Virus record (IMG/VR): IMGVR_UViG_3300032164_000087
Coordinates: 1-21,057 of that record
Origin: a virus
Direction: 5' to 3' (one strand)
DNA length: 21,057 bases
Within the stretch, counting starts at the first letter, position 1, and each line of letters starts with the position of its first letter. Under the pieces are notes generated by a model, which made no database searches, was not told the origin of the DNA, and saw only the letters and a program-made list of their open reading frames with translations. The position numbers were made by a program, and so were the translations under genes. This document shows, piece after piece, positions 12,523-20,919 of the stretch.

Positions 12523-13211
12523 TAGTTCTCCCTATTGGACTGTACCGATGTTACGGGAATTTGATGTGGGGAGGATGAGTTAGTATCTGTTCGTCCATAC
12601 GTCTTATCCTTCCCCGAAATCCGCAATAGTTGTGCCTTCCGGTCTACAACTTGTTGAATCTTCTTGAACAGCTTCTTGCGCTTCTTCTGCGCCATTTGTA
12701 ACGTTAAGTTTCCGACTAGCTTCGTGAATACACGTCCTTCAAGGTGATCGTATTCGTGTTGTGCTGCACGGGCAGTCGCTCCGGTCCAATTCGCTTCAAT
12801 TCGCTTTCCGAATTCATTCGTGTACTTGATATGGATAGACTCAGGACGAGTGATGTTCAAATACAGACCAGGGAAACTCAAACATCCTTCCTTTGTGAAG
12901 TTTGTTTCCTTTGACGATCCAATAATCACTGGGTTGATACAGACGATACCCCCAATCAACACAAAAATGCGATAAGGAAATCCGCATTGAGGAGCCGCGA
13001 GACCCACACCCCCATAATGACTCATCGTGTAGAGGAGTTGATTACAGAAGTCGATAATATTGACAGGTGAATTCTTGATATCGAATTCCTTATGCTTCAA
13101 CGCGAGCATAGGATTTTTGTCGTTGTACAAGGGGAATAGCTCCGGTTTCTTAGCATCAATCTTCGGAGCAACCTCTGTATTGTAGACAAAGTTCTTGAGT
13201 TCATCGTTCAT
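12522..13211 (-). CDS. def: Peptide deformylase
   Basis: A 229-residue enzyme that removes the formyl group from new proteins. All three motifs are present: GVGLAAPQ (68-75), EGCLS (108-112, zinc Cys110) and QHEYDHLEG (151-159, zinc His152 and His156, catalytic Glu153). Compared with bacterial enzymes (about 170 residues) it has a 45-residue lead and a basic, then Ser/Thr-rich C-terminal tail of about 60 residues (KKRKKLFKKI, RTDTNSSSPHQ). The frame is open to 13313, but that part lies inside gene 46; the ATG at 13211, with AGGGG six bases upstream, is the start. It probably speeds maturation of phage proteins. Confidence 0.95.
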   Translation of the reverse strand: MNDELKNFVYNTEVAPKIDAKKPELFPLYNDKNPMLALKHKEFDIKNSPVNIIDFCNQLLYTMSHYGGVGLAAPQCGFPYRIFVLIGGIVCINPVIIGSSKETNFTKEGCLSFPGLYLNITRPESIHIKYTNEFGKRIEANWTGATARAAQHEYDHLEGRVFTKLVGNLTLQMAQKKRKKLFKKIQQVVDRKAQLLRISGKDKTYGRTDTNSSSPHQIPVTSVQSNREN

Positions 13212-13221
13212 ATGGCACCCC

Positions 13222-14925
13222 TTATCCGATCCGTGAAAAGTTTTGTTGCCTGCTAAATCTGACCACGTTTTGGAACTTATCCTGCAATAGGTCTCCGCGG
13301 TGACTAATGACAAATACGTTTGTTGCTTCCAAATTATGCAGGATTTTCATGAGTTCTTCTGTTCCGGTATTGTCTAGACTGGAATCGAAAATCTCATCCA
13401 GAATCAATAGATTCGTTGCCGCTGAATTCTTCAATTTCGCTACGGCTCTCCATGTGAGAACGAGTGCCATATCTATGCGTTGTTTTTCTCCTTCAGAGAA
13501 CGAGTGATACGTGAATTCGTCACGATGTCGAGACTTGATCGTTTCCTTAAACGTCTCATCCAAATTGAAGTTGACGAAAAAATCCATTCCCGCTAAGTAT
13601 TTATTCACTAACGTATTGATGATAGGAAGATATTGACGAATAATCTTCGTTTTGATCCCCGTATCCTTCAATAAAGTACCCGCAGCTTCATGATACGCTG
13701 CTGTTTCGAGCAAGTCTTTTTTATCCTGCTCCAACCTCGTCAGTTCAAGTTTGTACTCCTCAAGTCGTGACTGATTCACAAGAGGCGTCGTATGTGTGCT
13801 GAGTGCATGGAGTCGCGTATTAGATTTTGCATTGAACTTCTCAATTTCTCGGATGGACGTTTCGGCTGTTGCGATGTGTCTTTCATTATCTGAAATTAAC
13901 GCTTCGATTTTGAAGAATGCTGATAATTGTGTTTGAGCCGACATGACCTTCTCGTTGAGTTGCCCCAATCCTGTTGTGCATTCGTCGATCTTGTTGTTGA
14001 GGTCTTCATACTGAGACTGCTTAAAGATTTTATCAATGACTTGACTACACGTTGGGCACTTTGTTTCTGTTGCGTAGAAGTTCGCGGTTTTATGATGCCT
14101 CGTGATCGCATTTTCAATCTGTGACTCTAGCTGTGTCAGCTTTTTCAGTGCATTGGTTATTTTCGCTTTGTCCTTGATTTGGACAATAAGTTCTTGTGAA
14201 TCCGAACGATGGATAGCGATTTCCTCATTGAGTCGTGCGACTTCGAGATTATTATGAAGCTTCTCTTGCTCGATAGACCTGATCTGAGCATTCACGTCTT
14301 GCTGTGCTTCTATGATGTAACGTTCCTGCATAGAAATTTTTTCGAGTTCCGCGACGATTGCAGCTTTGTTTAACAAGCGAGCATTTAGATTTTCCGACAT
14401 CCACGTTTTAAGGAGTTTGTTCATGCGGGAAAAAATTTGAATATCGAGCAAGTCCTCAATGACTTCACGCCTATCGCTCGCTTTGAGTTGCATGAATGGA
14501 GTGAAACCCGCTGTTCCAAGAATGACGATCTGTGTAAAACTTTTGTAGTTCAGCTTGAGAATTGTTTGCTCAAGGTCGCCCTGATAATCCACAGACGCCG
14601 TTTGATCTTTGAGAACCCCATCCCGGTAGATTTCAAACACGTCTGGTTTGATCCCTCGGACCACTTTATATTCATGGTTATCCGCACGGAATTCCACTTC
14701 AACAAGCGTATCCTTCGTGTTGATGGAATTGACGAGTGCTCCCTTGTTAATGTCCCTGAAAGGAGTATTGTACAGACTGAAACAGAGAGCATCCAGTAAT
14801 GTTGACTTACCTGATCCATTTTGTCCAACAACGAGGGTATTCTGTGTCTTGTTGAGATTTACTTCCGTCCAGTAATTCCCTGTACTTAGAAAATTCCGCC
14901 ATCGCAAAGACTTGAAATGTAACAT
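13222..14925 (-). CDS. 46: Recombination nuclease subunit gp46 (Rad50/SbcC-like)
   Basis: A 567-residue SMC-type ATPase. Walker A GQNGSGKST (34-42), long coiled coils around a zinc hook CPTC (290-293), ABC signature SFSEGEKQR (475-483), Walker B LLILDE (506-511) and H-loop SHR (541-543). With gp47 it resects DNA ends to start recombination-dependent replication. Length and order match T4 gp46 (560). The ATG at 14925 is preceded by a GGAG about 11 bases upstream. In T4 it directly follows gene 47; here a methyltransferase gene lies between them. Confidence 0.97.
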   Translation of the reverse strand: MLHFKSLRWRNFLSTGNYWTEVNLNKTQNTLVVGQNGSGKSTLLDALCFSLYNTPFRDINKGALVNSINTKDTLVEVEFRADNHEYKVVRGIKPDVFEIYRDGVLKDQTASVDYQGDLEQTILKLNYKSFTQIVILGTAGFTPFMQLKASDRREVIEDLLDIQIFSRMNKLLKTWMSENLNARLLNKAAIVAELEKISMQERYIIEAQQDVNAQIRSIEQEKLHNNLEVARLNEEIAIHRSDSQELIVQIKDKAKITNALKKLTQLESQIENAITRHHKTANFYATETKCPTCSQVIDKIFKQSQYEDLNNKIDECTTGLGQLNEKVMSAQTQLSAFFKIEALISDNERHIATAETSIREIEKFNAKSNTRLHALSTHTTPLVNQSRLEEYKLELTRLEQDKKDLLETAAYHEAAGTLLKDTGIKTKIIRQYLPIINTLVNKYLAGMDFFVNFNLDETFKETIKSRHRDEFTYHSFSEGEKQRIDMALVLTWRAVAKLKNSAATNLLILDEIFDSSLDNTGTEELMKILHNLEATNVFVISHRGDLLQDKFQNVVRFSRQQNFSRIG

Positions 14926-14968
14926 TATTGTGTTGACTCCATTTTATGAGGGCAAACTCCCTGCGATT

Positions 14969-15724
14969 TTATAGATTTTCATTTATTCGCTTCTCTGCAA
15001 TTTTGAAATACTCAGCATCAAGTTCAATGCCGATAAAATTGCGGTTTAGATTTTTACAAGCTACTCCTGTTGTTCCAGAACCCATGCAGTTATCAAGAAC
15101 TAAATCACCTTCATTGGTGTAGGTCTTGATAAGATATTCAAACAGGGCTACTGGTTTTTGGGTGGGGTGGAGTTTCTCTGCGTCTTCTTTTATATCCGTT
15201 AGTGTTTGTTTTGGGTACCCCGTAAATTCTTGTATGTATTCTTTTCCTTCTGTTCTTAAGCTACCTTTATTTTTACTATCATCTATACTCATTCTTAAAC
15301 TTTCACCCCCACGATTTTTACTATTTTTACACTTCTTGTCTATTCTAATTAAATCTTGTGGAAAGTAATTTGTTCGTTCTTTTGAGAAAACTAAAATATC
15401 TTCATAATTTCTAAGGGGTTGTTTTTTTGCATTTGCAAATCCTGTGATTCCATTTTTTACCCACACCCACTCATACTTAAACATCTTGATATTACTCATA
15501 ACCAAAGCACTGGTAAAAGGTTGGCTCGCTGTTAGGACTATCGCTCCGTTGTCTTTTATAATTCTTTTATATTGCTCCCACAACGGCTCAAAGGGGATTA
15601 TTGTATCCCATTTGCAAGCAGTAGTCCCATAGGGCAAATCACAAAGTATCATGTCAATACTCTTATCAGGAATATCTTTCGTCTTCTCCAAGCAATCTCC
15701 TTGTATTAGTTTAATGTTTGTCAT
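14969..15724 (-). CDS. Inserted DNA adenine/cytosine-N4 methyltransferase
   Basis: A 251-residue beta-class enzyme: the catalytic motif comes first (MILCDLPYGTTACKWD, a DLPY variant of DPPY at about residues 29-32), a target-recognition middle follows, and the S-adenosylmethionine site comes last (DLVLDNCMGSGTTGVAC, about 210-226). HPTQKPVALFEYLI is typical of the group. It methylates an amino group of A or C. The DNA is clearly richer in A and T than genes 46 and 47 around it, which points to recent transfer, yet its ATG overlaps the gp47 stop in ATGA. It probably protects the phage genome from restriction. Confidence 0.93.
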   Translation of the reverse strand: MTNIKLIQGDCLEKTKDIPDKSIDMILCDLPYGTTACKWDTIIPFEPLWEQYKRIIKDNGAIVLTASQPFTSALVMSNIKMFKYEWVWVKNGITGFANAKKQPLRNYEDILVFSKERTNYFPQDLIRIDKKCKNSKNRGGESLRMSIDDSKNKGSLRTEGKEYIQEFTGYPKQTLTDIKEDAEKLHPTQKPVALFEYLIKTYTNEGDLVLDNCMGSGTTGVACKNLNRNFIGIELDAEYFKIAEKRINENL

Positions 15725-16800
15725 TGAGCATCAACCTTATCATTTACAGCTTCCACATAGAGTTGCTGTAGGATATTCTTCAGACATTCGGGTTTCACGG
15801 ACCCCGGCATCACCATTCCATCGACACACTTGCGAATGATCGTGATAGTGTCCTCGGCTTGATCTACGACCCCCTGTGTTGTATCTAGGGCTGCTTCTGT
15901 ATAGTCCTCCACCACAGTTACGTCAATCGGACTTGCTTTATAGAGAAAGTCCATGACGGTATCGAACAGGTAGGGGTTCTGCTTGCGTAACACAACAACT
16001 TTAACGAAACTCTTACTGTACTTACTGAAGTCGTGATGCTTCCAGAATTCAAAGTTCTGGGTTGAGTCGTCATAGACGAACTTGTGGAACAATCGGAATG
16101 GATTCAGCACAAATGTCAATTCACGGGTCTCCGTGTCGAACACATGGAAGCCGCGAGGATCATTGTAATCCACCCAAGTGATTTCCACTTGATTGCCGAG
16201 ATAGTAGATCAATCCATTATCGCTCTTGTGGTGGAAGTGTCCTGAGAGAACCATATCAAAGCGATTGAATATTTCCTTGTGCATTCCATCGAAACACACA
16301 TTCCCCTGATCCATCTCAAATCCTCTGATTTCCAAGTGACCAAAGATAACCGGTGCGTCTGTCGTGCGGAGAAAGTTCAGGGACTCTTCCATGTTTCCTG
16401 AGTTCATCCAGGGCACCATGGCGACTTTCAAACTATCGAAGTAGACATTCTCTACACCCGTATAAATTGCGATATTAGGGTAGCCTCCACACAATTCACC
16501 CAGAGCATTGACTTCGTTCGTATTTCGATAGTAACAGTCGTGGTTCCCTGTCAGCATATGCACGTCGATGTTGCGACCGAGTAGTACATCGAAGAAGTTC
16601 TTGCGCCAGGAATTCCACGTTGCATAGTTGATGAACTTACGTCGATCCACCACGTCACCTAGATGCACCACAGTCTTGATGGAATGCGTCTCAAGGTATG
16701 GGAAGAATATCTCCCGATAGAATTTATGAAAGTACTCGTTGACGTTCGGATCATCACCGCGAGCCCCAAAATGACTGTCGGAAATTAAGGCCACTAGCAT
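15721..16800 (-). CDS. 47: Recombination nuclease subunit gp47 (Mre11/SbcD-like)
   Basis: A 359-residue metallophosphoesterase. Metal ligands lie in ISDSHFG (D8, H10), HLGDVVDRR (D49), TGNHDCYY (85-88 GNHD), GHLE (154-157) and GHFHH (187-191). It is the nuclease partner of gp46; T4 gp47 has 339 residues. The ATG at 16800 follows GGAGG by about seven bases, and that site lies inside a 22-codon frame that overlaps the start. It belongs to the unit uvsY-uvsW-55-47-46. Confidence 0.97.
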   Translation of the reverse strand: MLVALISDSHFGARGDDPNVNEYFHKFYREIFFPYLETHSIKTVVHLGDVVDRRKFINYATWNSWRKNFFDVLLGRNIDVHMLTGNHDCYYRNTNEVNALGELCGGYPNIAIYTGVENVYFDSLKVAMVPWMNSGNMEESLNFLRTTDAPVIFGHLEIRGFEMDQGNVCFDGMHKEIFNRFDMVLSGHFHHKSDNGLIYYLGNQVEITWVDYNDPRGFHVFDTETRELTFVLNPFRLFHKFVYDDSTQNFEFWKHHDFSKYSKSFVKVVVLRKQNPYLFDTVMDFLYKASPIDVTVVEDYTEAALDTTQGVVDQAEDTITIIRKCVDGMVMPGSVKPECLKNILQQLYVEAVNDKVDAQ

Positions 16801-16862
16801 GTATAATCCTCCAAAATTGCTGCCAGTCGATTGGTGCGAGACTGAGATGGAAACTGGTTCAC
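16794..16862 (-). CDS. 22-residue coupled ORF between genes 55 and 47
   Basis: A GTG at 16862 overlaps the gp55 stop (TAGTG) and has AGGAG seven bases upstream. The frame reads MNQFPSQSRTN, then RLAAILEDYTC, and ends 7 bases inside gene 47. The spacing and the good ribosome site suggest ribosomes pass from gp55 to gp47 through this frame. It could be a real micro-protein or only a bridge; no motif is seen. Confidence 0.45.
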   Translation of the reverse strand: MNQFPSQSRTNRLAAILEDYTC

Positions 16863-17407
16863 TACAAGTCTCCTATAAATCTGAGTGTTCCGTAAGTGCT
16901 GCTCATTTTCACTTTCACTTTCTTACGGCTCTTAGCTTCCCGCTTTGCCTCGAATGTGTGGATGAAGTCTGAGATATTCTCATATACCTGAAATGGGCGC
17001 ACCTCGTCAGTTTCGTGCATATTGGAATGTTGGAGGAGTCCTAGTTGCTCAGTAGCTTTGTACTTCACGTAGAGTTGTGTTTTTTCGCGGCTGATTCGTC
17101 GGAGAAATGCCCAGTAGATGATCTTAGTAAAGTAACCGAATGGATTTCTAGAAATACTGGGATTAAAGTTATGAACATACTGAATGCAATTCTCCACCGC
17201 ATCGGAGATCATATCCTCTCTGAATGTATAGGACGAGAAGTTCGCTTTACGACTCAGGTGTTCGGCTATCTTGAAGAAGCACAACCCAATATAATCACTC
17301 AAACAGGGGGGTGTTCGCTTTTCCTTTTTTGCCTTTGTGATTTCTTTACGGTGTTTAATGAGTGCATTTAGAAGGTCGGAATTATTGACGTAATGTGTTG
17401 ATGACAT
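16862..17407 (-). CDS. 55: Late-transcription sigma factor gp55
   Basis: A 181-residue protein matching T4 gp55 (185 residues): YVNNSDLLNALI, IGLCFFKIAEHLSRKANFSSYTF, DMISDAVENCIQYVHNFNP (in overlapping blocks about residues 6-85) and NPFGYFTKIIYWAFLRRISREK, the sigma region 2-like part that recognises TATAAATA. It joins host RNA polymerase with gp33 and needs gp45 on DNA as its activator. AGGAG stands just before the ATG at 17407. A perfect target site lies at 669-676 in this window. Confidence 0.95.
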   Translation of the reverse strand: MSSTHYVNNSDLLNALIKHRKEITKAKKEKRTPPCLSDYIGLCFFKIAEHLSRKANFSSYTFREDMISDAVENCIQYVHNFNPSISRNPFGYFTKIIYWAFLRRISREKTQLYVKYKATEQLGLLQHSNMHETDEVRPFQVYENISDFIHTFEAKREAKSRKKVKVKMSSTYGTLRFIGDL

Positions 17408-17415
17408 AATCTCCT

Positions 17416-17916
17416 TTAATGTGCAGTATTCGAATTTCCCCAGTTTTCATTGGTTTCAAAAAACTGAATAATTGAATCCGACACGTTATCCTTAGTTGAG
17501 GTTTTATTCTTCAGTTGTTCTTCTTTGAAGGATTTGTAGTTGCGCTCCTCTATTTTCTCAATATATCTAAGACGTTCTCGAAAATCACTTCCAAAGGTCT
17601 TTAGATTGTCTATTTCTATGTCGGCCCACGTCATATATAGTTTCACACATTCAGGAGAGGCATTAAGAAAGCCGGAAATTTCACACTCCTTGATAGAGGT
17701 TCGAGTATCTGAAAGGAGTTCGAAGGGCACCCATGGTACTAATCTCATCATGACAGTCCTCGTGGGTCCTCGTTCCACTACGATGTGAGCGGGGGTAACA
17801 AAGGACACTGGGTCTTCCGCGTTTTTCCCCATCTGAAGCTCTGTGATAATAAGTTCCCCTGTTCTCATGCGGATCATTTTAATTATTCTGAACGTCTCAC
17901 TCTTTGTTTCATCCAT
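17416..17916 (-). CDS. Conserved T4-type phage protein, perhaps Sm-like fold
   Basis: A 166-residue protein. The beginning (FRIIKMIRMRTGELIITEL), then PVSFVTPAHIVVER and MMRLVPWVPFELL, is a short beta-strand pattern that I associate with small uncharacterised proteins near gene 55 of marine T4 relatives; it recalls the Sm/Lsm barrel, but only by eye. The C-terminal half is charged and helical (DFRERLRYIEKIEERNYKSFKEE, in two blocks). The start overlaps the uvsW stop by eight bases and gp55 follows after eight bases, so it is part of the same unit. Function unknown. Confidence 0.75.
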   Translation of the reverse strand: MDETKSETFRIIKMIRMRTGELIITELQMGKNAEDPVSFVTPAHIVVERGPTRTVMMRLVPWVPFELLSDTRTSIKECEISGFLNASPECVKLYMTWADIEIDNLKTFGSDFRERLRYIEKIEERNYKSFKEEQLKNKTSTKDNVSDSIIQFFETNENWGNSNTAH

Positions 17917-19378
17917 GTGACCCCAATTCTATTATGTATTGTTTGAAATTGTATTTTTCAGAGTTATACAATGTAGCGCGGAACTTGAAATGTTGGAGGA
18001 GTAAATTTTCGTGTTTTCCAATTCGCAAATCATCGACAATATCAAACAATGTTACGTGTGTTTTTCCCTCTGCATTCCTCAGACCCCGTCCGATGGATTG
18101 TAAGTTTCGAATACGTGACTTCGAGGGGGACGCAAAGATGATGTTATGGAGATTTCTGATGTTGATACCCGTGCTGAATGTACCATATGACGCTACAACA
18201 ATCGCGTTTGTACTTCCCTCGGTAATCTTTCGGACTTCTTCACGTTCTAATGCCTCAACTCCCCCATGCACAAAAAATACAGGTCTTCCCTCAGTCACAT
18301 GGTCACGAATATCCTCGAACATCGGTTTTCCGTGGCTTTCGACAAGCTTAAACAGGATGAGAGTGTTGCCAACCAATGATAGTGCAAGATTCCGAACGAA
18401 CATATTCCGTGGTGCATACTTCACGGCAAAGTCATACTCTTCTTTATAGTCGTCCTTCTTGTGCTCTCTGCAAACTTCTTCGGGGTATTTCAATATCAAA
18501 CAATTGATCTTGAGTTCTGCAAGCTTCCTCTCATCCATTAGACCTTTTGTTGTCGCTGCAACGTATTTTGGTCCAAAGTGTCCCTCAATCACTAATTGGT
18601 GTGTTTTTGTCCCATCCAGCGTTCCCGTTGTTCCAATTCGAACATCCGCGTTAATGAGATTTGACATAATACCATTCAGTGATTTTGCTTTGAATCCGTG
18701 TGCTTCATCCCCAATTACAAAGTCAAATTGGTGCATGTAGTCACTGGGTTGGAGATGGAGAGATTGCCAGGTCGAAATCGTGAGGAAGTTACTGGTTTTC
18801 TTGTCTTTTCCTTCATACAGTCGGTGTACAAATTTGTCCGAATCCCAACCATAGTCTTTGAAGTCTCCGAACAACTGCTCTACCAGTCCTGTGTTAGGAA
18901 CAATGATGAGTCCCCGCTTATGACTGAGTTGTAGAAATCGAACAATGAGATACATGAGGAGAGATTTACCGGATGCTGTTGGACTGACAACAAGAATACG
19001 ACGTTTGCGAATGCTCTTGGCGAACGCTTCAATCTGATGATCGTATGGGATATGAGGTAGTTTGAGTGAGTCGGCGAACTTCTTAGCTTCAGCAATCGAG
19101 AAGTTGGTGGTTAAGCGAACGGCATCATCGATAGAAAGAGTGTATTGACGATCCGCTGCAAATTGTTCGAGATAATCGACAATACCAAAAGGGAGAGTAC
19201 GAGTCCGAAGATTAGCAAGATATATTTTTCCATCCCACATACCACTTTTGAAAAGGGGCATGAACTGATGTCCTGGGACAAAAAACGCAAAATACTCGGA
19301 CAACTCCTGTGCAATACCATCACTGCAAGAGAAAAAAAGAAATGCTTCATTTTTTTTGCTTATCAGTATATCAGGCAT
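17909..19378 (-). CDS. uvsW: UvsW DNA/RNA helicase
   Basis: A 489-residue superfamily 2 helicase. The N-terminal part (FAFFVPGHQFMPLFKSGMWDGKIYL, residues about 30-54) is the UvsW-specific DNA-binding domain. Helicase motifs: SPTASGKS (132-139), GDEAHGF (223-229), GTTGTLDG, VASYGTFSTGINI and QSIGRGLRN. UvsW unwinds branched DNA and R-loops, shuts off origin-dependent replication and allows strand-exchange repair. The frame is open 12 codons further to a GTG, but the ATG at 19378, one base after the uvsY stop, is the natural start. T4 UvsW has 503 residues. Confidence 0.95.
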   Translation of the reverse strand: MPDILISKKNEAFLFFSCSDGIAQELSEYFAFFVPGHQFMPLFKSGMWDGKIYLANLRTRTLPFGIVDYLEQFAADRQYTLSIDDAVRLTTNFSIAEAKKFADSLKLPHIPYDHQIEAFAKSIRKRRILVVSPTASGKSLLMYLIVRFLQLSHKRGLIIVPNTGLVEQLFGDFKDYGWDSDKFVHRLYEGKDKKTSNFLTISTWQSLHLQPSDYMHQFDFVIGDEAHGFKAKSLNGIMSNLINADVRIGTTGTLDGTKTHQLVIEGHFGPKYVAATTKGLMDERKLAELKINCLILKYPEEVCREHKKDDYKEEYDFAVKYAPRNMFVRNLALSLVGNTLILFKLVESHGKPMFEDIRDHVTEGRPVFFVHGGVEALEREEVRKITEGSTNAIVVASYGTFSTGINIRNLHNIIFASPSKSRIRNLQSIGRGLRNAEGKTHVTLFDIVDDLRIGKHENLLLQHFKFRATLYNSEKYNFKQYIIELGSHG

Positions 19379-19379
19379 G

Positions 19380-19844
19380 TTAGTGTACACCTGAGATGAA
19401 TTTTTCCCACCCACAAATCTCTTTCATCTGCCAGGTGCGATTATTCAATTCCTTCATAATAGATTCACAGACGGAGATGATTTCTTCATGGTTCGCTAGG
19501 ACTGCTTTAGCATTCAATAACTCTGTGTCACTCTCCATGTACGTGGTGAGATCACCCGTTTTGAGAGTATAGGGGAAGGGTTCCCATTTATACTTTTCGA
19601 GCGTCGGAGAGTCGAGCCGACCCATGTAATATTCGTACTTCAATCGTCGAAACTTGATGGCTTTTCGCTCATTTTCCTTGAGGGCGCGTCGATGAGTCGA
19701 GAGGATATTGAGATATTTCGAATGAAGGAGACCGATCTTTCTTACATCATCAGCAGGAGATGTTCTGTCGATCTGGACATCCTTCTTCCATTCCTCAAGG
19801 AGTGCTTCCACTTGTGATGTTGGAGAAACATTGGTGTTGTTCAT
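19380..19844 (-). CDS. uvsY: UvsY recombination mediator
   Basis: A 154-residue protein matching T4 UvsY (137 residues): EALLEEWKKDVQIDRT near the start, HSKYLNILSTHRRALKENERK, the YYMGRLDSPTLEKY segment and, at the end, the HEEIISVCESIMKELNNRTWQMKEI helices. It loads UvsX recombinase on gp32-covered single strands. The frame is open to 19880, but the sequence upstream of the ATG at 19844 is a consensus promoter, and neither this ATG nor the one at 19853 has a ribosome site. The predicted message starts at or within two bases of the ATG at 19844, so it may be leaderless. Confidence 0.88.
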   Translation of the reverse strand: MNNTNVSPTSQVEALLEEWKKDVQIDRTSPADDVRKIGLLHSKYLNILSTHRRALKENERKAIKFRRLKYEYYMGRLDSPTLEKYKWEPFPYTLKTGDLTTYMESDTELLNAKAVLANHEEIISVCESIMKELNNRTWQMKEICGWEKFISGVH

Positions 19845-19851
19845 TTGAGAC

Positions 19852-19880
19852 ATTATAACATACTGAAAACTAAGAGTCAA
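19852..19880 (-). promoter_or_regulatory. Consensus extended -10 promoter touching uvsY
   Basis: Minus strand: -35 TTGACT (19880-19875), 17-base spacer, -10 TATAAT (19857-19852) preceded by TGT. The -35 touches the stop codon of the gene upstream (19883-19881). The start point falls at about 19844-19846, right at the uvsY ATG. It should drive the long uvsY-to-VWA unit. Confidence 0.8.
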
Positions 19881-20414
19881 TCACAAAATCTCTATTTCGT
19901 AGAGATCAAAGCGAAATGTCGCATCTGCTGTTATTGGTTCTTCTGGAGCGGAAGTGGACGATAATAGGATGTCGGTAAGTGAAGTAGGAAAGCAGTTTTG
20001 AAGTTTGATACGAATATGCGGGTTTTGTTTTGAATCGAGTATCAGTAATGTTGCATCGGAGTATTGGGGAAGTGTGGCATGAAACACACCCGGGCGGTTG
20101 GGAAGTTTTCCGTATTCAGAGAAATCCTTTGGAAATGTCAAATCTCGTAGCCACTGATAAATTTCCATCCACCCCCTTAAGTCCTCATCAACGATAAATG
20201 TGATTGAGAGGGGATTGATTTGCAACTTCTCTCCAGGAACGAATAGATCAATAAAGGGGGTTGAACGTAGCACTTCTCCACCCGAGAGCCCAGGTACATT
20301 GACAGAAAGCGCCCAGTATTCTATTGTCGGAAGTGCTGTAAATGACAATATGAATTTGTTCGGGTGCATCCCATTGGGATTTGCTGGGGTGTGTGGAACT
20401 CCTGGAATGGACAT
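19881..20414 (-). CDS. Virion structural protein, tail-tube-like
   Basis: A 177-residue protein. NKFILSFTALPTIEYWALSVNVPGLSGGEV, then PGEKLQINPLSITFIVDEDLRGWMEIYQWLR (each in two blocks), YSDATLLILDS, FPTSLTDILL and the ending ATFRFDLYEI follow a pattern I know from structural proteins of marine T4 relatives; the alternating strands, a mid helix W-x-x-IYQWLR and the final strand recall the gp19/gp54 tail-tube fold. Its size and place between the capsid gene and uvsY would also fit gp3, the tail completion protein. Which one it is cannot be decided by eye. The start, one base past the preceding stop, has AAGGA 11 bases upstream. Confidence 0.6.
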   Translation of the reverse strand: MSIPGVPHTPANPNGMHPNKFILSFTALPTIEYWALSVNVPGLSGGEVLRSTPFIDLFVPGEKLQINPLSITFIVDEDLRGWMEIYQWLRDLTFPKDFSEYGKLPNRPGVFHATLPQYSDATLLILDSKQNPHIRIKLQNCFPTSLTDILLSSTSAPEEPITADATFRFDLYEIEIL

Positions 20415-20415
20415 A

Positions 20416-20895
20416 CTATGCTTGATCCTTTGTTGAGTTCGATTCCGCGTCCTCCACCTCTACTGGTCCTTCGTCGATCCACCCCATCACCCCTTTATCC
20501 TTGATAAAAAGGGAGAATGATTCTGCTTTTTTCGGGGTTTTTCCATATTCAATATAAAGCTCAAGTGAGATAATGGATGAATCACCGTGGACGTTTTTGA
20601 TATGATCCGCACTCATTATACCAACTTGCAGGGGGGTTGCTTTGGGGAACCTTTCTCTGGCGAAGGTTTTCGCAATATCCTCAATCTCTAATCTAGTGAT
20701 CTGGGCGGGGTGAGTTTCCCTACATTCAATTCCAAAGGTCTTGTCTCCTGGGTATGATTTTGACATATCTCCAGATATTCTTTCTTTTTCTATTACACAC
20801 TCTTCCTTTGAATCAAATGTGTTGAGTAGTGTGGTGGAACTGATTCCTGATACTGGTGTCAGTATAATCATAAGCAGTACCCATACAGAAGTCAT
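20416..20895 (-). CDS. Exported protein of unknown function
   Basis: A 159-residue protein with a clear signal peptide: MTSVWVLLMI, ILTPVSGISS, cut probably after SG or IS near residue 16-18. The mature part is charged, with two Cys (in KEECVIEKE and GIECRET) that could form a disulphide outside the cytoplasm. The ATG at 20895 follows GGGAGG by four bases; an upstream ATG at 20907 lies within about five bases of the predicted transcription start and is rejected. It may act in the periplasm, for example in exclusion of other phages, but no family is recognised. Confidence 0.75.
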   Translation of the reverse strand: MTSVWVLLMIILTPVSGISSTTLLNTFDSKEECVIEKERISGDMSKSYPGDKTFGIECRETHPAQITRLEIEDIAKTFARERFPKATPLQVGIMSADHIKNVHGDSSIISLELYIEYGKTPKKAESFSLFIKDKGVMGWIDEGPVEVEDAESNSTKDQA

Positions 20896-20919
20896 AAAAC
20901 CTCCCATTAAATAAGTTCG

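Noticed and set aside
13212-13313. Longer N-terminus of peptide deformylase
   Set aside because: These 34 codons lie inside the end of gene 46, and a proper ribosome site precedes the ATG at 13211.
16109-16119. TTGACA-like hexamers inside genes, such as here and near 4396, 8944, 11486, 15644 and 20125
   Set aside because: None has a reasonable -10 hexamer 16-18 bases downstream, and all lie within coding sequence.
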